Of a stretch of DNA of 64,000 nucleotides, positions 47,868 to 60,700 are shown piece after piece. Made by a program: the position numbers and the translations under genes. This stretch comes from Mya arenaria. Taxonomy: Eukaryota > Mollusca > Bivalvia > Myida > Myidae. Location of the stretch: positions 86,204,915-86,268,914 of the forward strand of contig NC_069124.1 in NCBI RefSeq assembly GCF_026914265.1. Reading direction: 5' to 3'. The notes below the pieces were generated by a model. It was not told where the DNA came from. It ran no database searches and saw nothing but the letters and a program-made list of their open reading frames with translations. How positions within the stretch are numbered: the first letter of the stretch is position 1; each line of letters opens with the position of its first letter.

Positions 47868-49734
47868 GGATAACATTACTGTAGAAAATGAGATTCTTGT
47901 GCACTGCACTTTATCTCATCACCATCTATCCATATTTCAAGTTTCATTTAAATGCCTTAAGAACCTAGCAATACTGCACTTACTCTTATTGCCATCTATC
48001 TATATTTTAAGTTTTATTTCAATCCCATCAGCAGTTTTGAAGTTATTCTTTGAACAAGGGTGTGACAGACGGAAGCAAGGACGGTGAATGGACAGACAAA
48101 GCAGCGACTATATGCTCTCTCTTAAGGAAGCATAAAAATTATTGCTATGAAACCGATATTGTATTACATTAACCTTCAAGGCTGACCTTGACCTTCAAAA
48201 TAAGAGCACAGATTTAAAGCGTGACACGCCTTCCCACTCTGCTCTACAAATGTGTGGAAAAAGATTAAATTCCCATTAATAGCTGTGACACAAATTATTG
48301 CTATAAAATCCATAACAACATAAATTCAACATTATATTGATATAAAGATGAAACTGAATCAATCTGTATAGAATTTAACCCTCTTTCCATAAATGTACAC
48401 TTGATGGCATCTTAATTAAACAGCAACAAAACTGATGAGAATTTATAACAAAGGAGTAATAAAACTGCCATAGAGCAGTAATATTGGAAAATCCCTAGAT
48501 ATATTCAGTGTACCTTACTAGCTGGGTGGATCCTGGATGAAATGGGGCATTTATGTTTGTTTTACTTGAACTGTTCCTAGCCACCATCAACAGACTGAAG
48601 ATAAGAAGTAGAACTTAAAGAAGAGATAAATGGGTAGGTAAAACCATATAACAAGAGAGCTGCAAGGCGGACAACTACGCACATAAAAGGAACAATCAAT
48701 CCACAGGAACCATAACAGACAAATGAAAGAAACAACTTTCAAACATACTGAAAATGTCAGTATGCATTGTAATTCATTTTGTAAAAATGTCAAGTTAAAG
48801 AGCAGACAAGATCAATTGGGCCATAACTCAAGAATTACTAAACCAATCAGGCTGGATAACAAATATGTCTGCGATATCATGTGTTACATTGTAACTAAGT
48901 TAGCAATTTGAGTTTGACATACATGCCATATTTCTGGAGACCATTCCGGGGGATTTGTTCAGAAAGAAGTACTTTATTAATCATCATATTCTTATGATAC
49001 ACTGTCAATGTCATACTGTAATGCACTTGCAGAACATAATAAAAATTATGTCTTAGGAAAAATATGTTTTCCAGACAATTTAATTGGCTTACCTTCCTCC
49101 ACGGCGATGATGACTTTCAGACAAAAAGAGAATGGAATAAATATAGATATTTGTAAAATTATTAATTGTAATTCATGAAGTCATTTTCTCCCTTGTGAAG
49201 ATGTTTATTTACATTTAGTTTCATTCACATACTGTAGTTTCACTTCGTCATTATTGCCCGTTGTAAAATTATTTTTTTTTTTTTTTTATTCTAGGGCATT
49301 TTTATCTCCCGCCAGGAGCCTGGGGAAAGGATCGAAATTTCACAGGGATTTTTGCCCCGAATGAGGATATGGCATGTATGGTGTTGAGCTCACACTGGTG
49401 GTAGTTGGCGTTCACTGTTATTATTATTTTCAATGAACAGTTTCTGTCAAACTGAGACTGCTGGTGTCAAACAGTGGATATAGTGTGCGCTCTTTGTTAA
49501 AATAAATAAATAATAAAGTATGCAAACATTTTCAGCAAGTACAAGAATAGGTAAAATACAACTATGATATTTAGCCTTTATTTCAATCACGATGTACAAA
49601 TTTTATAACAAGTATTAAATTAATAACAATAGCAAAATACATGCACAATTTGTCTTAATTCCAGTTTCACTATTATCCATTATCATGTTGATTGCACAAT
49701 GGTAAAACAAACTCTTATGCTGGAAATAAATTAT
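47868..49734. other. Repeat-derived spacer, no gene recognised
   Basis: About 47,880-48,120 holds two CCATCTATC(C/T)ATATTT(C/T)AAGTTT phrases and ends GACAGACGGAAGCAAGGACG, typical of a low-copy dispersed repeat. 49,436-49,510 is a copy of the AAACCGAGA family. A poly-T run lies near 49,271-49,288. Frames at 47,899-48,087, 48,587-48,793 and 49,615-49,812 lack known motifs. Confidence 0.4.
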
Positions 49735-50993
49735 AACAAGAGCTGTCACAGAGACTATTCTATTCTGCCGCTTTTCGATGTAAGTATTGAAAAGTTTTGG
49801 CGAAACATGCATGAATCACTGTTAGATCAGATTTCAATGCAATACTGAGATATTAACATAAATGTGGTTCCATGCAAAATTTTAACGAGAATTTCTAAGT
49901 CTCATAATAAAGGGCCATTATTTGCAAAATACAGTTATCTAACTTGGTTATTCAATTAAGTTGGGTGGTTGAATACCATTGTATAAAGTCTCAATGCAAT
50001 ACATCAAATAGTTGCTGAGATATTATCCTATGTGTGCTAACATGCAAGACCTTAACCAGAATTTCACATAAAAAGGGGCAAACATTATATATTATAAAAG
50101 ATAGAGTTATCTTACTTGATTAAATAAGAAGGTTAAATAGATGGAAGCCTGTGTGTAAAGTTTCAATGCAATACATGATGTATTTGCTGAGGTATTGACT
50201 TAAAAGTGGTTACATGCAAAACCTTAACCATAATTTTTGTCGAATAAAAAAGGGGCCATTATTTTAATTTAATGCAAACTGGAGTTATCTTACTTGGTTA
50301 TTTAAGTAGATTGGATGGTTGAGTACCATTGTATAAAGTCTCAATGCAATCCATCAAGTAATTGCTGAGATATTAACCTATGTGTGCCTACATGCAAAAC
50401 CATAACCAGAATGTCAAAGTCAAATAATAAAGGCCCATAATTTGCATTATATTAAAAAAAAGTGTTATCTGGGAATACATATCTAATGTTTCAATGCAAT
50501 ACATGATATATTTGCTGAGATATTGACTTAAACGTGGTTACGTGCAAAACCTTAACCAGAATTTCTAAGTCAAATAATAAAGGGCAATTATTTGCATTAA
50601 ATACAAACTAGAGTTATCTAACTTGGTTCATTTAGTAGGTTGGATGGTTGAGTACCATTGTATCAAGTATCAATGCAATACCTCAAGTAGTTGCTGAGAT
50701 ATTAACGTATGTGTGCTTACACGCAAAACCTTAACCAGAACTTCTATGTCAAATAATAAAGGCCTATTTCTTGCATTATATTCAAATAATTGTTATCTAA
50801 CTTCATTAATTTAGTATGTAAGATAGTTGGGAATACATATCCAAAGTTTCAATGCAATAACTGCTGTATTTACTGAGATAATGACTTAAAGGTGCTTACA
50901 TGCAAAACCTTAACCAAGATGTGACGCCCACGCCGACGACGCTAGGGTGAGTAGTATAGCTCTCCTTAATCTTCGAATAGTCGAGCTAAAAAT
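49735..50993 (+). repeat. AACAAGAG...CGAGCTAAAAAT repeat, long form with ~165-bp units
   Basis: It starts AACAAGAGCTGTCACAGAGA then CTGCCGCTTTTCGATG, continues with six to seven units of the ~165-bp repeat also found at 38,250-39,875, and ends GTAGTATAGCTCTCC then TCGAATAGTCGAGCTAAAAA. AATGCAATACAT occurs near 49,996, 50,166, 50,343, 50,497 and 50,673, alternating between the TCAA and GATGTATT types. Confidence 0.85.
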
Positions 50994-51000
50994 GTATTCA

Positions 51001-51499
51001 TTAAAGGGACTGTACACCAGATTGGCACTAAAAAATAATAATTCTGTAACGAATCTCAGGACAATTATTTAATAAAATGTTTTACTTTGGTATAATAATT
51101 GTAAGAAAAATACCAAAATGTAAAAAAAATTGAGCCAGAGACTAGGTTTGAACCGGTGTCGCCAAAATTGCAGTCCAGTGTTGTATCCACTGTGTTACGA
51201 AGGCTTACCCTAAACGTTTGGAATATTTAAGCTATATACCTAACTCGGTAATATCACGTGATAACATCGACTAGCCAATCAGGCATAAGGAACAAATTCT
51301 GCTGTGTAGACATACCTAGTAATCTTTTTAAATGGAAAAATACGAAAAAACTGCGAAAAAAAAATTAATTGTAAACTATGTGGTACTTCAGTTAGTAAGT
51401 TTCAATGCATTGTACACATCAATACCAAGTTTATGTCAGTTTTCGACAATTTTCTTCTTTTTTTTCGCTATTTCATCATACGGAGTACAACCCTTTTAA
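51001..51499. mobile_element. TTAA-flanked MITE in the AGGF1 3' UTR position, 499 bp
   Basis: TTAA at 51,001-51,004 is followed by AGGGACTGTACACCAG, and GGAGTACAACCCT precedes TTAA at 51,496-51,499. The ends are imperfect inverted repeats. TTAA duplication is the rule for piggyBac and Kolobok families. It contains a 74-nt tRNA-like sequence (51,132-51,205, -). Its right edge lies 26 bp past the AGGF1 stop codon at 51,526, so it should form most of the 3' UTR. It offers ATTAAA on the minus strand at 51,500-51,495 and 51,073-51,068 as possible poly(A) signals. Confidence 0.8.
51132..51205 (-). other. tRNA-like sequence (tRNA relic or SINE head), 74 nt
   Basis: On the minus strand it starts AGCCTTCG, has TAACACAGTGGAT in the A-box position, CTGGACTGCAATTTTGG in the anticodon-arm position (loop centre GCA) and a B box GGTTCAAACC, and ends CTGGCTC. 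Length is that of a tRNA. Only about four acceptor-stem pairs form and the T-arm stem is poor, so it is not a working tRNA. A tRNA-derived SINE fragment is the likeliest source. Confidence 0.55.
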
Positions 51500-51525
51500 T
51501 GTCACTAATAACAATGTGTACAATA

Positions 51526-51753
51526 TCAACCAGTGTTGAACTCAGTGACTCCCTGTGACCACAAGCTGGTTTCTGTCCTATGATCGGATTGTTTTGTATC
51601 CTCTCCTGTCTGAATCCGCTTGTACCTCTCCTGGGCTTGGACCCGGCGGGCTGCTTTCTTCATGTCGACAGAACCAGCGTCATCCACGCTGAACCCGCCC
51701 GCACCTGCCGAGCCCAGACCCGCAGTCTGGTGTACGCGCATGGTAATGCTGAT
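51526..51753 (-). CDS. AGGF1: AGGF1 last coding exon
   Basis: The exon opens after a good acceptor (aaattgcag) at 51,753 in phase 0 and encodes 75 residues ending EFNTG before TGA at 51,528-51,526. It begins ISITMRVHQTAGLGS, matching the basic RxxxAGLGS segment that follows the G-patch in AGGF1, and continues with an Ala/Arg-rich helix (MKKAARRVQAQERYKRIQ) corresponding to the KxRERF helix of the vertebrate protein. The tail is acidic and polar. The phase matches the end of the 62,129-62,228 exon (CAG GAA CCT, then ATC). Confidence 0.88.
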   Translation of the reverse strand: MSITMRVHQTAGLGSAGAGGFSVDDAGSVDMKKAARRVQAQERYKRIQTGEDTKQSDHRTETSLWSQGVTEFNTG

Positions 51754-54700
51754 CTGCAATTAAATACCATTTTACTATGATAAGGCTGCATTCATAAACT
51801 CTGTTATAATTGACTAGGCATGTAGTACTTCTATTTCAGCATATGCTTAGAGTTTCTTCACAACTGTAGGTGTTAGAAAGTGCTTACGGTAGATGGTGTG
51901 TTTGTCAAGAGTGATGCATTTGAATAAATTAATAATTCATATTCGTTTTGTAAAATTTTGTGGAATTAAGAGTTCACCATTGGACAATATCCCCCTCAGA
52001 TTGATTGGTGTTCTTCTGATAAGCCAGATCATAACTCTCAATTGCCATCCATAAAAATATTGAAGCGACTGCTTCTAATACTCATGAAAAAGTGCCAGAA
52101 ACACTTCTTTATTAAAACATATTGCAACAAAAAATGGAAAAACACGTATTTTTTTATTCAGGATTATCATTATTTTAATTCAGGATTATCATCATACATT
52201 TTCCATCACCCGCTTATTTTCTTAAAAAAAAGTATCTTTTATTTTTTAATTTGTCCGCTAGCTCCAATTGTTTTTTTGTATAATATCCGACAAACAAATT
52301 GTCAAATTGATATGGCCTTACCATTCTATTTACACTGCTTCTCATGACAATGCAATTATAAAGCTATAAATGAACTATTCTTGGAGAAATAATTATTGTG
52401 CTTTGTAATGAATAGTCATTAGTCTACACAGTGGGTGTGAACAGGTTAAGAGAATAAGAAAATCATTTAAGTATCTTAATCAACAGGAATATCATTATAG
52501 ATCATTAATATGTCTGGGACAAATGTCTCCAGAGAATAAACGCAGCTTTCATCATGTACTATTTTTATTCAAGGATGAATCTCCTTTAATATCTTTAATT
52601 CCTACTTAAAATATACATCTAAAGAAGTTGACATTCAACAAAGATTAACATAACATAAAACACCAATTGTTTAAGAAAAACAATATGTTTACAAAACATG
52701 TTTGCGCTCTAATGGCAGCCAATTAGTCATTCCACTAGGTTATTAGTAATACCACAGTGGTTAATTTCTTGCAACTTTCAAGGAACATTCAAGTTGTTAT
52801 TCATTACATTTCATTTTTTAAATACCTGTTTTGAAATACGACTATGACTTTGGTCTATCAGGTGACCTTATAAGTGATTTGTTGATCTAACAAGAGCTGA
52901 CCTAGAACAGTGCACTCAACAATATGCAGCACTGTCTTAGAAATGAATGCATTCATGATGTAATATTGGCCTGTCAAAAACAATAAAGAAAGACAACTAA
53001 TAAGAAAAATAAAAAAGTAAAAACAAAAAAGTCAATTAAGTGCCATATTTGTAGTATTTTTTTTATTTTGTAATGGCCGTGACAAACTGTGTGAAGTTTG
53101 AAGACTATTGAATAAATGGAGATTTGAGTTATAACCCCAAGTTGCCTTAAAACTTTAACCAAACTGTCTAAGTCGATCTGAAGGGTATAGAAGTTATTAG
53201 TGAAACCCCAACTTGCCCCCAACCCTGAAACTTGAACCTACGTTCCTAAATCAATCAGGGGCCATAATTTGTATTTAGGATGATATGGAGTTATGTAACC
53301 TAATTGTGTGATCATCCTGAAGAACTGTGCGAAGTACACATATGAAGTGAATTGAATGAAGGGTATTGGATTTGTAATGCCATTTTGCATTAAAACTTAA
53401 GTAGTATAAGTAGTATAGCTCTCCTTATTCTTTAAATAGCCAGCTAAAAAATCAATAGGGATCTACAGGTCATGATCAACCTCCCCAGTTTGAGGCTAGT
53501 TGTTCCAAGCATTCTGTTAATATTGATCTGGACAAGGTTTTTGTGTTCAAGGTCACTGTGAATTTGACCTTTGACCTGCTTAATCATCAATATGAGTCAT
53601 CAGCTGATGACCAACCTCATTACCAAATACGAGGACCCTGTGAAGAATACTCAGTTCTATCGGACAAGGTTTGGTCTACTGTCTGTGCAAATCAACATAC
53701 ACTCCTTCTTCAATTGGGGGCATAAATACCTTGCTTTTTCAAAAGAGGGCATAATTATGCTGCTTCTAAGTAGGAGGGGCATAATTACTTTCTAAATTTA
53801 TCAATTCATCAATCGCAGGGACAATTTCATTGACTCGAAATAAGAAATTAGTTTTTAATTACTAGAAATACTTGAGCAACTTCATACCACACTTATGGTC
53901 ACTATCAAATCATATGGTTTGGGTTGTAGGAATTTCATGCATTTATATTATTTGGGTTTATACTTAAATGGGCTTCTTTTTGTGCTAGTGAAAAACTGTG
54001 TGAGCAAAAGTATGTTGAAAGTTGGGAAAGGATTGAAGTCATGTTGCTGATCAAATCATTTTTGACATTGTTACATATTTCTTAATTCAAATAAAACTGG
54101 TAGTCCAAGTTCATAGTTAAACAATTGATACACTGATTGGTTTCAACATACTGTGAAATCATTAATGTTCGTGGGGCATTAATGTTCATGGTTTTCGTGG
54201 GTTGGGTGATCCACGAATTCAAGATCCCACGAAATATAGATTCTTTATTCACTTTTTCAATTGCCATGTTATGTACATACTCTAGTTTATTCATTACAGA
54301 GGCCGCAGTATACAGCGTAAATATCCGTCTCACTGTATCTTACTATCATGGTTTTGTTAATATATTATATCTGCCTTTAACAAATAATAAACCAAATCAT
54401 TTTAATGTGTTTTTATGAACCAAATGACAGAAGCACATGCCTAAACATGTGCTGTTTATGAAAATCTATGTGAGTCACAGATGAGTGTCGGTTCTCGATT
54501 TTTTTCTTTAATGAAAATTAATCGATTACATTGGAGGTTACTGAGCACCCAACGTGACAATGTACAAAACAACGTGTTAAATTTACTTATTAAACAAAAA
54601 CGTGTGAATAATTATTGAAATGAGATGATATTCAAAAGTAATTGAATTTGTAAGCATCAGCTATCTTTAGGGATTGTTTACTCAAATATATGGACCATCT

Positions 54701-57700
54701 TGGTGTTTTCACAGCAAAATTCTTAAATGGCATTCAATGGCTTCGCCTATCTGTATTTATGATCAGGGTACGTCTTCTTTTATGACCTTAATAACCAATT
54801 AAATCGATAATTGACATGGATATATGCACTAATTGGCATGTCTTACCACTTTAGTGAGTGTCATAAACCGAGTGAAGTAGAAGACGGAAACCATATGGGC
54901 CAACGCGTGAAGATAATGCAGACAATCTAGAATGATCGCAGTTTTGAGGTTTTGTTTTTTTTCAAAAATGAAAAACCACGAATTCAAGTACCCACGAAAT
55001 TGTAATTTTTCGGCAAACCATGAAATTTCATGCCAACGAATATAAATGATTTCACAGTATCTCTTTTAGGTTTGTGTATCCAACACAATAGTTTTCTTCT
55101 GACATGCCAGATTATTCACATCTGACAATCAACATTCAGAGGTTGTTTATAAATAGCATACAATCATAGTATTTGTTTGGCATGCATTTTTCAAAGAAGC
55201 GGTGATAGTAAATGAAACCAGTGCTGGTTTCCAACCAGTAAACAGACTAGAAAGTTTACAATCAAGTTTAAACAAATCAATATGAATTATAAGTAAAAGA
55301 AAGGCTTGCAGTCGACAAAAGTTCCAATTACACATCACTCTAAGTATGGAGCTGTTGACAGCTGGCAAGCAGACACATCTATTCCATTAGTGCATGTTGT
55401 ACACCTTTTTTATCCATAAATTTCATCTTGTCTAGACCATTAGTTTCACAAATGCATTTGCAGCAGTGCACACATAAATATTCTGTCTGTAACATACCAA
55501 TCAGTATTTTGAACAATTCGACAAAGAGCTCTCATCAAATTATCACACAAAGATGCGCTTTGAAGCAGTTCATCCTGACAACAAAAGACTTTTCATTTAT
55601 GACAGTCGTAAAGGCTCAAGAACAAATTCATTTATGGTAATTCAGTCTTCTATTTTTCCTTTAGCAGCAAATCTTAACGGGAAAAGTCCATTGCCATACA
55701 CTTTACAGTAGGGATGGCAACGGGTAGTAAAATCGGTACTCGGATAATCTTCCGATCTTGTACTGGGAAAAGTTTTAATTGGTTTTCAGAAGAGACATGT
55801 TCATATACCATGTACCTGGGTTATCATTATATTGGCCATTTCCATTTATGTTTTTCATCCTTAAATAAGTGTCGACTTTCGTACTATATCAGTAATATCA
55901 GTAGTTTTATTTTATATGAACTACAAATAAAGCGTATGCAAATAAGAAAATAATACTTCATACAGGTCAAAACATTATCACATCATGGAATTAGCATATG
56001 AGCAAAACTCACTGATAATATAATGAGCAAAAATCAAGCTTGACAGAAGCTTCCATCTTAAAAAAAAACAGTCATCTTTTGCTGGGGCTCCTCAAGCTTC
56101 ATTGTTAGAGTAGTTTCAGATTCATGTTTCTAACACAGATGGTTCAATGAGTATGCTTATAGTGCCACCTTTATAAGTTAATTCTACAACATGCAATCAG
56201 TACAGAAACACATAGAGCTTCTGATGGCTACATGCAATCAGCACAGAATCACACAGAGCTTCAGATGGCTACATGCATTCAGTACGGAATCACACAGAGC
56301 TTCTGATGGCTACATGCGATCAGCACAGAATCACACAGAGCTTCAGATGGCTACATGCAATCAGCACAGAATCACACAGAGCTTCTGATGGCTACATGCA
56401 ATCAGCACAGAATCACACAGAGCTTCTGATGGCTACATGCATTCAGTACAGAATCACACAGAGCTTCAGATGGCTACATGCAATCAGTACGGAATCACAC
56501 AGAGCTTCTGATGGCTACATGCAATCAGTACAGAAACACACAGAGCTTCTGATGGCTACATGCATTCAGCACAGAATCACACAGAGCTTCTGATGGCTAC
56601 ATGCAATCAGTACGGAATCACACAGAGCTTCTGATGGCTACATGCAATCAGCACAGAAACACACAGAGCTTCAGATGGCTACATGCAATCAGTACAGAAA
56701 CACACAGAGCTTCTGATGGCTACATGCAATCAGTACGGAATCACACAGAGCTTCTGATGGCTACATGCAATCAGTACGGAATCACACAGAGCTTCTGATG
56801 GCTACATGCAATCAGCACAGAAACACACAGAGCTTCAGATGGCTACATGCAATCAGTACGGAATCACAAGAATCACACAGAGCTTCTGATGGCTACATGC
56901 ATTCAGTACAGAATCACACAGAGCTTCTGATGGCTACATGCAATCAGCACAGAATCACACAGAGCTTCTGATGGCTACATGCAATCAGCACAGAATCACA
57001 CAGAGCTTCTGATGGCTACATGCAATCAGTACAGAAACACACAGAGCTTCTGATGGCTACATGCAATCAGCACAGAATCACACAGAGCTTCTGATGGCTA
57101 CATGCAATCAGTACGGAATCACAAGAATCACACAGAGCTTCAGATGGCTACATGCATTCAGTACGGAATCACACAGAGCTTCTGATGGCTACATGCAATC
57201 AGCACAGAATCACACAGAGCTTCAGATGGCTACATGCAATCAGCACAGAATCACACAGAGCTTCTGATGGCTACATGCAATCAGCACAGAATCACACAGA
57301 GCTTCAGATGGCTACATGCATTCAGTACGGAATCACACAGAGCTTCTGATGGCTACATGCAATCAGCACAGAATCACACAGAGCTTCAGATGGCTACATG
57401 CAATCAGCACAGAATCACACAGAGCTTCAGATGGCTACATGCATTCAGTACGGAATCACACAGAGCTTCTGATGGCTACATGCAATCAGCACAGAAACAC
57501 ACAGAGCTTCAGATGGCTACATGCAATCAGTACGGAATCACAAGAATCACACAGAGCTTCTGATGGCTACATGCATTCAGTACAGAATCACACAGAGCTT
57601 CTGATGGCTACATGCAATCAGCACAGAATCACACAGAGCTTCTGATGGCTACATGCAATCAGCACAGAATCACACAGAGCTTCTGATGGCTACATGCAAT

Positions 57701-60700
57701 CAGTACAGAAACACACAGAGCTTCTGATGGCTACATGCAATCAGCACAGAATCACACAGAGCTTCTGATGGCTACATGCAATCAGTACGGAATCACAAGA
57801 ATCACACAGAGCTTCAGATGGCTACATGCATTCAGTACGGAATCACACAGAGCTTCTGATGGCTACATGCAATCAGCACAGAATCACACAGAGCTTCAGA
57901 TGGCTACATGCAATCAGCACAGAATCACACAGAGCTTCTGATGGCTACATGCAATCAGCACAGAATCACACAGAGCTTCAGATGGCTACATGCATTCAGT
58001 ACGGAATCACACAGAGCTTCAGATGGCTACATGCAATCAGTACAGAATCACACAGAGCTTCTGATGGCTACATGCAATCAGCACAGAATCACACAGAGCT
58101 TCAGATGGCTACATGCAATCAGTACAGAATCACACAGAGCTTCTGATGGCTACATGCAATCAGCACAGAAACACACAGAGCTTCTGATGGCTACATGCAA
58201 TCAGTACAGAAACACACAGAGCTTCTGATGGCTACATGCAATCAGCACGGAATCACACAGAGCTTCTGATGGCTACATGCAGAGCTTCTGATGGCTACAT
58301 GCAATCAGTACGGAATCACACAGAGCTTCTGATGGCTACATGCAATCAGCACAGAATCACACAGAGCTTCTGATGGCTACATGCAATCAGCACAGAATCA
58401 CACAGAGCTTCTGATGGCTACATGCAATCAGCACAGAATCACACAGAGCTTCTGATGGCTACATGCAATCAGCACAGAATCACACAGAGCTTCTGATGGC
58501 TACATGCAATCAGTACAGAAACACACAGAGCTTCTGATGGCTACATGCATTCAGTACAGAAACACACAGAGCTTCTGATGGCTACATGCATTCAGTACAG
58601 AAACACACAGAGCTTCTGATGGCTACATGTAATCAGTGCAGAATCACACAGAGCTTCAGATGGCTACATGTATTCAGTACATTATCACACAGGATAAAGA
58701 TGGCTACATGTATTCAGTACTATATCACACGGGAATACAGATGGCTACATGTATTCAGTACAATATCACACAGGAATACAGATGGCTACATGTATTCAGT
58801 ACAATATCACACAGGATACAGATGGCTACATGTATTCAGTACAATATCACACAGGAATACAGATGGCTACATGTATTCAGTACAATATCACACAGGATAC
58901 AGATGGCTACATGTATTCAGTACAATATCACACAGGAATACAGATGGCTACATGTATTCAGTACATTATCACACAGGATAAAGATGGCTACATGTATTCA
59001 GTACAATATCACACGGGAATACATATGGCTACATGTATTCAGTACAATATCACACAGGAATACAGATGGCTACATGTATTCAGTACATTATCACACAGGA
59101 TAAAGATGGCTACATGTATTCAGTACAATATCACATGGGAATACAGATGGCTACATGTATTCAGTACAATATCACACGGGAATACAGATGGCTACATGTA
59201 TTCAGTACAATATCACACAGGATAAAGATGGCTACATGTATTCATTTCAATATCAAACACGAATGCAGATGGCTACATGTATTCAGTACAATATCACACA
59301 GGGACACATGTAACCAGCAAAAAATCTAATATCTACAAGTTATCAGCTTCAAAAGTAAATTATACTATAATAGTGTTCAACTAAAACACTTGAATTTTAA
59401 ATTTGACATGGGTGCATAAACAAACCTGTACCAGTATTTTCGTTTAAAAATTGTTAATGAGCAAAAGACCTCCTATAAATTTGACATAAAACTGTCAAAA
59501 TGTGAATAAAATCAGTGCAGACCCAGACCTGGTAGCCAGCACACACATTTACAATGATGTAGCCTGCCTTGTGAAGCAAGAAAAAAAGAAAATGTTTGAC
59601 TAAAACCATGTTATAAAATCTTAAATAAATTGAGCTAGTAGCAAAACAAGAGCTGTCAAAACGACGGCACTTAACTATTCCACCGCTTTTGAGGTAAAAA
59701 ATTGGAAATATTGGTAAAACATGCATGGATTACTATAAAATTAAATTGGAATGATGCTGTGAAAATCTGTGTAAAACTTTAATCCAAAACATTAAGCATT
59801 CAATGAAATACAGACTTGATAGAAATATTGACTTATGGAAGCTTACATGCAAAACCTAAACCAGACTTTCTACATCAAATGATAAAGGGCCATAATTTGC
59901 ATTATACGCAGAAAAAAGTTATCAAACTTGATTAATTAAGTGGGTGAAATAGTTGAGAACCTTTGTAAAAAGTTTCAATGCAATTCATCATCTAGTTGCT
60001 GAGATATTGATTTGACACTTGATTCACATAAGCTGTATCAACTGAACAAACAATAGCCTTTAAACACAGCACAAACACTTTTAATACCAATGAATAATTT
60101 TCCAGTCAAGATAAATGGGAGAATGTCAAAGAAAACACTCAGGACATCATGGTGGAGTTTAAGTAAAACATTTCACAGAGTAAGGTTGGTAAGTTTGCAC
60201 AAATATATTTTTTACAAAAAAATAGTCTGTTTGGATGATGTTACAAGTGGCATTAGATGCCGCCACCTGCTGTCACGACGAAATGTAACATATAAATGAC
60301 TGTGTGTGGCAGTGTGACACTTTCTTTAACTTTAGTGCATCTTTGTACAATTTAAAAATGACTAAGGTTGCCCAGAATCTTTTCTGTATCTTTAGCTCTG
60401 TATGCTAGCATTGTTATGGCGTTCATGTATTTCAAATCAAATTCTGCAAGTCAACTTATAGCTACAAAATAAAGTACTCTTAATACTAACAACTGTCACA
60501 TGACCGCAACAAATGCCCTGTGAGAGGACTTAGCAGACAGATCTGTACTATGTTCTAGGACCCAAGTTCAATTAATGTTAGTTATTTAAAAGTAGTGTAA
60601 AATAAAAAAAATAAAAGCTCTATTAAGTGCCTAGAGATAATATTAGTTTTGTTTCTATTAAAGTTTATAATAGGTGCATTTAAATTGCCGTAAGTATGTG

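Noticed and set aside
49091..49125. Possible small exon with a gtaag donor (minus strand, GTGGAGGAAG then gtaagc)
   Set aside because: No acceptor or open frame of useful length and it lies beyond the AGGF1 stop; a lone donor match is expected by chance.
52042..52347. 101-codon hydrophobic frame in the AGGF1 intron
   Set aside because: Low-complexity Ile/Phe/Lys content typical of AT-rich DNA; antisense to an intron with no other support.
54137..54418. 93-codon frame overlapping the mariner-type MITE
   Set aside because: It begins outside the element, has no catalytic triad and crosses the terminal repeat.
56190..59308. CRISPR-like array
   Set aside because: Units are contiguous with no variable spacers, and the setting is an animal intron.
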